A stretch of DNA of 64,000 nt from contig NZ_CP029188.1 in the NCBI RefSeq assembly GCF_003097515.1, positions 992,001-1,056,000 on the forward strand, written 5' to 3'. The position numbers and the translations under genes are program-made. Below the pieces are notes generated by a model. That model ran no database searches, was not told where the DNA came from, and worked only from the letters and a program-made list of their open reading frames with translations. Position 1 is the first letter of the stretch, and every line of letters starts with the position of its first letter. The stretch comes from Streptomyces tirandamycinicus. GTDB taxonomy: Bacteria > Actinomycetota > Actinomycetes > Streptomycetales > Streptomycetaceae. Positions 27,351 to 36,714 of the stretch are shown here, one piece after another.

Positions 27351-29023
27351 ACCGTCCACCACGCGGTGGCGTCCGCGGGCAGGACGGCGAAGCCGCCGTC
27401 GACCCCGACCGGCGCGCTGGCCAGCAGCAGTGCGCCGGGGGCGGGGAGGCGCACCGGCGCGCCCGTGGTGTTGGTGGTGCAGACGAACTTCTCGCGGGAC
27501 AGGGCGAGGACGCCGTCGGGTGCGTCCAGCCAGGTCACCGCGTCGCCCGCGCCCAGTCCCGGGTGCTCGCGCCGGGCGGCCAGGGCCGCGCGGTACAGCT
27601 CCAGGGTGGAGCCGGGCACCCCGGTCTGCGCCTCCACGCTCAGCTCGGCCCACTCCGCGGGCTGCGGGAGCCAGCTGCCGCCGCTGCCGAAGCCGTACGA
27701 GGCGCCCTCGCGGGTCCAGGGGATCGGGACCCGGCAGCCGTCGCGGAAGCCGTCCTGGCCCTCCGCGCGGAAGAACGACGGGTCCTGGCGCACCTCGTCC
27801 GGCAGGTCCGTGACGTCCGGCAGGCCCAGCTCCTCGCCCTGGTAGACGTACGCCGACCCGGGCAGCGCCAGCATCAGCAGGGTGGCCGCGCGGGCCCGGC
27901 GCAGGCCGAGCTCGCGGTCGCCCTGCTCGCGCAGCTGGGTGCCGAGGCCGGGCGGGTTGCCGAAGCGGGTGGCGTGCCGGGTGACGTCGTGGTTGGACAG
28001 CACCCAGGTGGTGGGCGCGCCGACCGGGCGCATCGCGGCGAGCGAGCCGTCGATGACCTCGCGCAGCTCCTCGGCGTCCCAGTTGGTGGTGAGGTACTGG
28101 AAGTTGAAGGCCTGGTGCATCTCGTCGGGCCGGACGTACAGCGCGGTGCGCTCGACGGTCGGCGTCCACGCCTCGGCGACGAGGATGCGCTCGCCCTCGT
28201 ACTCGTCGAGGATGCGCCGCCAGGAGCGGTAGATCTCGTGGACGCCGTCCTGGTCGAAGAACGGCATGACGTCGTTGCCGAGCAGCTTCACCTGGTCGCC
28301 GGAGCCGATGTCGGGCAGTCCGGGGGCCTTGACCAGGCCGTGGGCGACGTCCACGCGGAAGCCGTCGGCGCCCAGGTCGAGCCAGAAGCGGAGGATCGAG
28401 CGGAACTCGTCCCTCACGGCGGGGTGCTCCCAGTTGAAGTCCGGCTGCTCGGGGGCGAAGAGGTGCAGGTACCACTCGCCCGGCGAGCCGTCCGGGTTCA
28501 CCGTACGGGTCCACGCCGGCCCGCCGAAGATCGACTCCCAGTCGTTGGGCGGCAGTTCGCCGTCGTCGCCCTTGCCGGGCCGGAAGTGGAAGCGCTCGCG
28601 CAGCCGGGAGCCGGGGCCCTCGCGCAGTGCCTGGCGGAACCAGTCGTGCTGGTCGGAGCAGTGGTTGGGCACGAGGTCGACGATGATGCGCAGGTCCAGG
28701 GCGTGGGCGCTGCGGATCAGCGCGTCGGCGTCGTGGAGCGTGCCGAACATCGGGTCGATGGCCCGGTAGTCGGCGACGTCGTAGCCCGCGTCGGCCTGTG
28801 GGGAGGCGTAGAAGGGGCTGAGCCAGACCGCGTCGACGCCGAGCTCCCTGAGGTACGGGAGCCGGCTGCGTATCCCGGCGAGATCGCCCATGCCGTCGCC
28901 GTTGCCGTCGGCGAAGCTGCGCGGATAGACCTGGTAGATCACCGCGTCCCGCCACCATGGCGCTGGCTCGGCGCGGTGGCCGGACGTCGTCGCGGTGGCG
29001 GGGGCAGCGAGGTGCTGGGTCAT
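27347..29023 (-). CDS. Alpha-glucosidase, GH13 (aglA-like)
   Basis: 558 residues, no signal peptide, so intracellular. GH13 regions are intact: [15 protein letters not shown] at the start, DLVPNH, DGFRVDVAHG with the nucleophile Asp, LVAEAWTP with the acid/base Glu and VLSNHDVTRH. The C-terminal beta domain ends ATAWWTV. It should hydrolyse imported maltose or maltodextrins to glucose. It lies 50 bp downstream of malG and overlaps the lacI start, as the fourth gene of malEFG-agl-lacI. The start is the ATG at 29023. The paralogue at 32627 has closely similar sequence throughout the catalytic part but lacks a short loop present here (GLGTQLREQGDRE). Confidence 0.92.
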   Translation of the reverse strand: MTQHLAAPATATTSGHRAEPAPWWRDAVIYQVYPRSFADGNGDGMGDLAGIRSRLPYLRELGVDAVWLSPFYASPQADAGYDVADYRAIDPMFGTLHDADALIRSAHALDLRIIVDLVPNHCSDQHDWFRQALREGPGSRLRERFHFRPGKGDDGELPPNDWESIFGGPAWTRTVNPDGSPGEWYLHLFAPEQPDFNWEHPAVRDEFRSILRFWLDLGADGFRVDVAHGLVKAPGLPDIGSGDQVKLLGNDVMPFFDQDGVHEIYRSWRRILDEYEGERILVAEAWTPTVERTALYVRPDEMHQAFNFQYLTTNWDAEELREVIDGSLAAMRPVGAPTTWVLSNHDVTRHATRFGNPPGLGTQLREQGDRELGLRRARAATLLMLALPGSAYVYQGEELGLPDVTDLPDEVRQDPSFFRAEGQDGFRDGCRVPIPWTREGASYGFGSGGSWLPQPAEWAELSVEAQTGVPGSTLELYRAALAARREHPGLGAGDAVTWLDAPDGVLALSREKFVCTTNTTGAPVRLPAPGALLLASAPVGVDGGFAVLPADATAWWTV

Positions 29024-29073
29024 TTCATCCCTGGGATGGTGGTGGTTGGGGGGAAGGTGGGGCATGTGCGGCG

Positions 29074-29943
29074 TCAGCCCTTGACGGCGCCCGCCGACAC
29101 GCCCGTGACCAGGTGGCGCTGCGCGAAGAGGAAGACGATCGCGGCCGGGATGGCGATGAGCACGGAGGCCGCGGTCATCGGACCCCACTGGGCGCCGTAC
29201 TGGTTGACGAACTTCTGCAGGCCCCCGGCGAGGGTCAGGTTCTCGTCGCCGACCATGAAGGCGGACGCGTAGGCGACCTCGCCCCAGGCGGTGATGAACG
29301 AGTAGAACGCCGTCACCGCGATGCCCGGGCGGGCGAGCGGCAGGATCAGCCGCCAGAAGGTGCCGAACGGGGTGAGCCCGTCGACCTGGCCCGACTCGTC
29401 GATCTCGCGCGGGATGGTGTCGAAGAAGCCCTTCATCATCCAGGCGCAGAACGGCACCGCGATGGTGAGGTACGTGATGACCAGGCCGGCCGGCTCGTTG
29501 AGCAGGCCCAGGTTCGACATGATGTTGTAGATCGGCACGATCAGGACGGCGACCGGGAACATCTGGGTGATCAGCAGCGTCCACATCAGGCCCCGCTTGC
29601 CGGGGAAGCGGAAGCGGCTGACGGCGTAGCCGGTGGTGGCGGCGACGAAGACGCCGAGGACCGTGGTCAGGCCCGCGACGAGCAGCGAGTTGCCGAACCA
29701 GGTGAGGAACTCGGTGTCCTGGAGCAGCTTGGTGTAGTTCTGGAGCGTCGTCTCCCGCACGAAGTCCGTGGTGGTGGCGTAGCTGGCCGGCTTCAGCGAG
29801 GTCAGCAGCACCCAGAGGACCGGGAAGACGGCGATCACGGATGCGGTGAGCAGCGTGAGGTGCAGCCCGGCCGAGGCGATCGGCGAACGGCGTCCGCGCA
29901 CGGGGGTGCCGGCCGGGGTGGCCGGGGCGTTGGTCGTGGTCAC
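29074..29943 (-). CDS. malG: Maltose/maltodextrin ABC permease MalG
   Basis: 289 residues, GTG start overlapping the malF stop by four bases. It has six predicted membrane helices. The cytoplasmic EAA-type loop that docks the ATPase is EIDESGQVDGLTPFGTFWRL (about 192-211). The C-terminus LVTGVSAGAVKG is typical of the MalG/GanQ family. Together with MalF it forms the membrane channel. No ATPase gene is present; in Streptomyces the shared ATPase MsiK, encoded elsewhere, energises such transporters (established knowledge). Confidence 0.95.
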   Translation of the reverse strand: MTTTNAPATPAGTPVRGRRSPIASAGLHLTLLTASVIAVFPVLWVLLTSLKPASYATTTDFVRETTLQNYTKLLQDTEFLTWFGNSLLVAGLTTVLGVFVAATTGYAVSRFRFPGKRGLMWTLLITQMFPVAVLIVPIYNIMSNLGLLNEPAGLVITYLTIAVPFCAWMMKGFFDTIPREIDESGQVDGLTPFGTFWRLILPLARPGIAVTAFYSFITAWGEVAYASAFMVGDENLTLAGGLQKFVNQYGAQWGPMTAASVLIAIPAAIVFLFAQRHLVTGVSAGAVKG

Positions 29944-30953
29944 CAGGTTTCTCCCTGCTTGCGGAGGACGCGCTGGTAGACAGCGGCGAAGACCATCAGG
30001 AGGACGAGGATCAGCACGCCCCAGGTGGAGGACTGGGCGAAGTCGCGCGGGCTGATCTCGAAAGAGAACTTGTACGCCTGGGTGACCAGGATCTGGGTGG
30101 CCTCGCCGGGGCCGCCCCGGGTGAGCAGGAAGATCACCGGGAACATGTTGAAGGTCCAGATGGTGCTCAGCAGCACCACGGTGGTGGACACCGACCGCAG
30201 CCCGGGCATGGTGATGTTGCGGAACCGCTGCCAGGCGTTGGCGCCGTCCATCTCGGCGGCCTCGTACAGTTCGCCGGGGATGGACTGCAGTCCGCCGAGC
30301 AGGGCGACCATCATGAACGGGACGCCGAGCCAGACGTTGACGGCGATCACCGAGAACTTGGCCCAGGTCGGGTCGTTGAGCCACGGCACGGCGTCGATGC
30401 CGCCGCCCGCGAGGAGCTTGTTGAGCAGGCCGTTGTCCTCGTTGTAGAGGAAGCGCCAGGCGAACACGGAGACGAAGCCGGGCACGGCCCACGGCAGGAC
30501 CAGCAGCATCCGGTAGAACGACCGGCCGGCGATCCTGCGGTTGAGGATGTTGGCGAGGGCGAGGCCCAGGCCGAAGGTGACGGCCACGCAGGAGACCGTC
30601 CACACCAGCGTCCATCCGAGGGTGCCCAGGAACTGGCTGCCGGTGAGCGCGTCGGCGTAGTTGTCGAGCCCGACGAACTCGTAGGTCGCGGGGAGGTGGT
30701 TCACCCCGATCGACCGCTCGACGTTGCGCTCGTTGGCGTCGGTCAGCGACAGGTAGACGCCGCGGACGAGCGGGTAGCCGATGATCACGCCGATCACGAT
30801 CACCACGGGGGCGACCATGGTCCAGGCGTACCAGTGTGTGGAGAGGCCCCGGCGGAGTTTGCCGGGTGTGCCTGCGGAGTCGCGGCGACGGCCGCGGGCC
30901 CTCCCGGGCTCCGCGGCCTCCGCCACCGACTGGCCGCTGGTGTGGACAGCCAT
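29940..30953 (-). CDS. malF: Maltose/maltodextrin ABC permease MalF
   Basis: 337 residues. A charged cytoplasmic N-terminus (1-40) precedes six membrane helices; the EAA loop is ELYEAAEMDGANAWQRFRNI (about 229-248). It is the second gene of the mal operon, 99 bp after malE, with a gap filled by 10-bp tandem repeats. The ATG has AGAGGAAG about nine bases ahead. It partners MalG and the binding protein MalE. Confidence 0.95.
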   Translation of the reverse strand: MAVHTSGQSVAEAAEPGRARGRRRDSAGTPGKLRRGLSTHWYAWTMVAPVVIVIGVIIGYPLVRGVYLSLTDANERNVERSIGVNHLPATYEFVGLDNYADALTGSQFLGTLGWTLVWTVSCVAVTFGLGLALANILNRRIAGRSFYRMLLVLPWAVPGFVSVFAWRFLYNEDNGLLNKLLAGGGIDAVPWLNDPTWAKFSVIAVNVWLGVPFMMVALLGGLQSIPGELYEAAEMDGANAWQRFRNITMPGLRSVSTTVVLLSTIWTFNMFPVIFLLTRGGPGEATQILVTQAYKFSFEISPRDFAQSSTWGVLILVLLMVFAAVYQRVLRKQGETW

Positions 30954-30970
30954 CGGTCGGTCTTCCTCTT

Positions 30971-31030
30971 CTCTTGCCGTCTCGTGCCGTCTAGTGCCGA
31001 CTAGTGCCGACTAGTGCCGACTAGTGCCGA
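30971..31030. repeat. Six copies of a 10-bp tandem repeat between malE and malF
   Basis: Units ctcttgccgt, ctcgtgccgt and four identical ctagtgccga follow one another without spacing and run to within 22 bp of the malE stop. Together with the array at 23881 this is the second 10-bp array in the locus. It ends 18 bases upstream of the malF start, so it may influence the malE:malF expression ratio. Confidence 0.85.
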
Positions 31031-31052
31031 CTCTTGCTTCCCCCGCCGGCCC

Positions 31053-32324
31053 CTACTTCCAGTCCTTCAGGAGCTTGCGGTAGGCGTCACCGACGGCCTT
31101 GGCTCCCTTCTCGGGGGTGGTCTGGCCGGTGAGAACCTTGGTGTACTCGGTCACCAGCGGGGCGAAGAGGCTGCCGCCCTCGGGGATCCAGGGGCGCTCG
31201 ACGGCCTTGTCGACCACCGGCTTGAAGAAGGCGACCATCTCGTTGCCGGAGACGGTGGGCTTGTCGTAGACGGAGGAGCGGGTCGGCAGCAGGCTGAGGT
31301 CCTTGGCCACCGTGGTCTGGGACTCCGCCGAGGTCATGTACTCGACGAAGGCGTAGGAGGCGTCGAGGTTCTTTGAACCGGCGTAGACGGCGAGGTTGTG
31401 GCCGCCCTGCGGGGCGCCCTGGCCGTCGGAGCCCGCCGGGACCGGGACGATGCCGAGGTTGGACTTGTCCTGGAACTCCTTGCCGGAGTAGGTGTCCGTG
31501 ACCGCCCACGGGCCGTTGATCATCATGGCGACCTTGCCGTCCTTGAAGGCCGTCTGCATGTTGTTCCAGCCGTCGGTGGCGTCGGTCTTCGCAGTGCCGG
31601 AGTCGACGAGGTCCTTGACGACCTTCATGGCCTTGACACCGGCCGGGTTGTCGACGGTGATCTGCTTCTTCTCGGCGTCGACCAGGTTGCCGCCCTCGCC
31701 GTAGAGGAAGGAGAGGAACCAGTACGCGTCGTCGCCGCGCAGGTAGAGGCCGGTCTTGCCGGTCTTGTCCTTGATCTTCTTGGCGACGGTCTTCAGCTCG
31801 GCGATCGAGGACGGCGGCTGGACGCCGGCCTCCTGGAAGATCTTCTTGTTGTAGAAGATGCCCATGGAGTCGATGACCTGCGGGACGGCGTAGGTCTTGT
31901 CGTTGTACTTCGTGGAGGCGGCGGCCTGCGGGAGGAAGTCCTTGTCCTCCTTGAGGGCCGGCGTGCCGTCCAGCGGGGCGAGGTAGCCGAGGTCGGCGAA
32001 CTCGGGGGTCCAGGCCACCTCGGAGCGGATCACGTCGGGGGCGCCGGAGCCGGACTGGGCGGCGTTCTTGAACTTGTTCTGCGCCTCGCCGAAGGGCACG
32101 TTCACATAGTTGACCTTGACGTCGGGGTGCAGCTTGGTGAAGCCCTCGGCGAGCTTCTTGAAGACCTTGTCCTCGCTGCCCACGGTCGACGTGTCCCACC
32201 AGGTGACCGTGCCCGACAGCTTGCCCGAGCCGCTCTTGCCGCCCTCGGCGTCGTCCCCGCCGCACGCGGTCGCCGTGAGCGCCAGGCTCGCGACCAGAGC
32301 GGTGGCCGCTATGCCACGTCGCAT
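31053..32324 (-). CDS. malE: Maltose/maltodextrin-binding lipoprotein MalE
   Basis: 423 residues; ATG with GAAGGAG ahead. The signal peptide ends in the lipobox TATAC (Cys21), then CGGDDAEGGKS. The rest is a family 1 solute-binding protein: GTVTWWDTST, APDVIRSEVAWTPEFADLGY, DSMGIFYNKKIF and MMINGPWAV are the usual landmarks. It captures maltose and maltodextrins at the outer face and delivers them to MalFG. It is the first gene of the minus-strand operon, with a perfect inverted repeat 83-105 bp upstream acting as probable MalR operator. Confidence 0.96.
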   Translation of the reverse strand: MRRGIAATALVASLALTATACGGDDAEGGKSGSGKLSGTVTWWDTSTVGSEDKVFKKLAEGFTKLHPDVKVNYVNVPFGEAQNKFKNAAQSGSGAPDVIRSEVAWTPEFADLGYLAPLDGTPALKEDKDFLPQAAASTKYNDKTYAVPQVIDSMGIFYNKKIFQEAGVQPPSSIAELKTVAKKIKDKTGKTGLYLRGDDAYWFLSFLYGEGGNLVDAEKKQITVDNPAGVKAMKVVKDLVDSGTAKTDATDGWNNMQTAFKDGKVAMMINGPWAVTDTYSGKEFQDKSNLGIVPVPAGSDGQGAPQGGHNLAVYAGSKNLDASYAFVEYMTSAESQTTVAKDLSLLPTRSSVYDKPTVSGNEMVAFFKPVVDKAVERPWIPEGGSLFAPLVTEYTKVLTGQTTPEKGAKAVGDAYRKLLKDWK

Positions 32325-32626
32325 GTGAACTCCTTCAACCCGGGCCCGCTCCATCACGGCGCCGATTCGTGCAGGAACGTAACAAGGCTGAAAGCAGACC
32401 GAAAGACCTTGCGACAATTTTCCGCAAGGGACCGTGATCGTTACCTCCACGTGTCCTCACGGTTGCCGTTGTGCGCCTTGTCATCCGCCGTCGAACCCGC
32501 TCCAGCGCCCCGGATGCGCCCCCGCAACCGCTTCGCAAGAGATTGCAGCGCTGTTACCGTCGGAGACAGCTCGCCGTTGACTGGAAGATCCGGAACGTCC
32601 CGAAACAGGCATCCGAAGGAGCGCCC
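32325..32626. other. Divergent malE / alpha-glucosidase promoter region
   Basis: 302 bp. The malE-proximal half contains the MalR-type inverted repeat. The other half contains ttcgcaagagattgcagcg near 32532-32550, with one CGCAAG and one TTGCAG half-site in imperfect arrangement, a candidate second operator for the plus-strand alpha-glucosidase-malR unit. Confidence 0.55.
32383..32429. promoter_or_regulatory. malE operator region (MalR site)
   Basis: CCTTGCG at 32407-32413 and CGCAAGG at 32423-32429 form a perfect 7-bp inverted repeat with the 9-base spacer acaattttc. Next to it, caaggctgaaag (32383-32394) resembles the element at the amylase promoter. Established work on S. coelicolor shows that MalR binds CTTGC-type repeats upstream of malE; this site fits that pattern. 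Confidence 0.75.
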
Positions 32627-34453
<1,827 letters not shown>

Positions 34454-34478
34454 CATGCGACCGGTACAGTCCAATCCC

Positions 34479-35510
34479 ATGACCGCACGGCTTGCCGACA
34501 TCGCAGCCCAGGCGGGGGTCAGCGAGGCCACGGTCAGCCGCGTGCTGAACGGCAAGCCAGGTGTTGCCTCGACCACCCGCGAATCAGTGCTCGCCGCACT
34601 CGACGTCCTCGGCTACGAGCGCCCCGTGAAGCTGCGCCGCCGCAGCGCCGGGCTCGTCGGGCTGATCACGCCCGAGCTGGAGAACCCGATATTCCCGGCC
34701 CTGGCCCAGGTCATCGGGCAGGCACTGACCCGCCAGGGCTACACGCCCGTACTGGCCACCCAGACCCCCGGCGGCTCCACCGAGGACGAACTCACCGAAA
34801 TGCTGGTGGACCGGGGCGTATCGGGCATCATCTTCGTCTCCGGGCTGCACGCCGACACCACCGCCGACATGCAGCGCTACGAGAAGCTGCGCGCCCAGGG
34901 CGTCCCGTTCGTCCTCGTCGACGGCTTCTCGCCGCAGGTGCAGGCGCCCTTCATCTCGCCCGACGACCGGGCGGCGATGCAGCTCGCCGTGACCCATCTC
35001 GTCTCCCTCGGCCACACCCGTATCGGGCTCGCCCTCGGACCGCGCCGCTTCGTGCCGGTACTGCGGAAGATAGAGGGCTTCGTCAAGGCGGTGCGCGACC
35101 AGCTCGGCCTGGACGAGCGGCGGATCGAGTCCGAACTGATCCAGCACTCCCTCTACACCCTGGAGGGCGGTCAGGCCGCGGCGTCCGCGCTGATGGACCG
35201 GGGCTGCACGGCCGTGGTGTGCGCCAGCGACATGATGGCGCTGGGCGCGATCCGGGCCGCGCGGCAGCGGGGGCTGGAGGTGCCCGACGGCATCTCGGTC
35301 GTCGGATTCGACGACTCGCCCCTCATCGCCTTCACCGATCCGCCGCTGACGACGGTCCGCAAGCCCGTCCCCGCGATGGGGCAGGCCGCGGTCCGGACCC
35401 TGCTGGAGGAGATCGGCGGAACTCCGGCTCCGCACAGCGAGTTCGTGTTCATGCCGGAACTGGTCGTCCGCGGCTCGACCGCGGCGGGGCCTTTGCACGG
35501 TTCGCCCTGA
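34479..35510 (+). CDS. malR: Maltose regulator MalR (LacI family)
   Basis: 343 residues. The HTH is LADIAAQAGVSEATVSRVLNG (residues 5-25). The following ERPVKLRRRSAGLVGLITPE and TPGGSTEDELTEMLV agree with S. coelicolor MalR/Reg1 as I recall it. It represses malE and amylase genes until a maltodextrin inducer is present. The ATG at 34479 matches the length of that protein; an ATG at 34455, one base after the upstream stop, would add eight residues and allow coupling. Ribosome binding sites are poor for both. Confidence 0.9.
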   Translation: MTARLADIAAQAGVSEATVSRVLNGKPGVASTTRESVLAALDVLGYERPVKLRRRSAGLVGLITPELENPIFPALAQVIGQALTRQGYTPVLATQTPGGSTEDELTEMLVDRGVSGIIFVSGLHADTTADMQRYEKLRAQGVPFVLVDGFSPQVQAPFISPDDRAAMQLAVTHLVSLGHTRIGLALGPRRFVPVLRKIEGFVKAVRDQLGLDERRIESELIQHSLYTLEGGQAAASALMDRGCTAVVCASDMMALGAIRAARQRGLEVPDGISVVGFDDSPLIAFTDPPLTTVRKPVPAMGQAAVRTLLEEIGGTPAPHSEFVFMPELVVRGSTAAGPLHGSP

Positions 35511-35675
35511 TCCGTCCCACCCGGCTCGCGCGCCCCTCCACCGGACTCCCGAATTCCGCGCGACGCCCGGGACATACGGGGGCTCCGGCTCGTCCTCAAG
35601 GGGGACCGGACCCCCTCCCGAACCAGCCCGACGGATGATCGGATCGCACGCACCCGTCTGGCAGACTCTCCTCCC

Positions 35676-36539
35676 ATGGGTGAAGCGACCGTGAAGTCCT
35701 CGGAAGACCGGACCGCGTCCCCGTCACCCATGGTGACCGTGGACGGCCCGGCCCCGGAGCGGAGCAGACTGCGCGCGTGGCGGTCGGTCCGCCGGCCGCG
35801 CATCTGGTTCGAGATCCTCCTCATCGCGGTCAGCTACTGGACGTACTCCCTCGTCCGGAACGCCGTCCCCGAGCAGAAGGCCCAGGCCCTGCGGAACGCC
35901 GACTGGATCTGGGAGGCCGAGCAGGCCCTCGGCATCGCCGTCGAGCAGACGGTCAACCACGCCGCCAACTCGGTGACCTGGCTGATCGTGACCATGAACT
36001 ACTACTACGCCACCCTGCACTTCGTGGTGACCATCGGCGTCCTGGTGTGGCTCTACCGCAGGCACCCCGGCCGCTACGCCCCCACCCGGCTGGTCCTCTT
36101 CGCCACCACCGGCGTCGCGCTCGTCGGCTACTACCTCTACCCGCTGGCGCCGCCGCGGCTGATGAACGGCCAGAACTTCATCGACACGGTGCTGGTGCAC
36201 CAGACCTGGGGCTCCATGGCCTCGGGCAATCTGAAGAACATGTCCAACCAGTACGCGGCCATGCCGTCGATGCACATCGGCTGGTCGCTGTGGTGCGGGC
36301 TGACCATCTTCGCGCTGGCGACCGCGCCCTGGGGCAGGATCCTGGGGCTGCTGTACCCGACGCTCACGCTCGTGGTGATCGTGGCGACCGCCAACCACTT
36401 CTGGCTGGACGCCGTCGGCGGACTGCTCTGCCTCGGCTTCGGCTACGGCCTGTCCTACGTCTGGTACGGGTCCCTGCCGCACCGGCTGCCGCGGCATGTG
36501 CCGGACCCGGTCCGCGGCGGCCCGGTGCTCACGGCGTAG
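35676..36539 (+). CDS. PAP2/AUR1-type integral membrane phosphatase-like protein
   Basis: 287 residues, about six membrane helices. The phosphatase motifs are seen as YPLAPPRLM (about 152-160), PSMHIGWS (about 195-202) with the catalytic His, and TANHFWLDAVGG (about 242-253) with the second His and Asp. This pattern is that of the PAP2 subgroup that includes inositol-phosphorylceramide synthases. In actinomycetes it may act on phosphatidylinositol-type or polyprenyl phosphates, with the active site outside the membrane. Convergent with glnE. Confidence 0.88.
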   Translation: MGEATVKSSEDRTASPSPMVTVDGPAPERSRLRAWRSVRRPRIWFEILLIAVSYWTYSLVRNAVPEQKAQALRNADWIWEAEQALGIAVEQTVNHAANSVTWLIVTMNYYYATLHFVVTIGVLVWLYRRHPGRYAPTRLVLFATTGVALVGYYLYPLAPPRLMNGQNFIDTVLVHQTWGSMASGNLKNMSNQYAAMPSMHIGWSLWCGLTIFALATAPWGRILGLLYPTLTLVVIVATANHFWLDAVGGLLCLGFGYGLSYVWYGSLPHRLPRHVPDPVRGGPVLTA

Positions 36540-36714
36540 GCCGGCACCCGGAGGCACCCCCCGCCGCCCCCGCGCCCCGTCGGCCCCGGGCCCCGCACAC
36601 CGCCGGCCCGGGCCTCGGCCGGCCCCGGATCCCGCCCACCGAGGCCCCGCCGGCCACGGCGGGGGCGCGTCGGCACGGCCGAGGGCCCGTCGGCTGCAAC
36701 CGAGGGCCCGTCGG

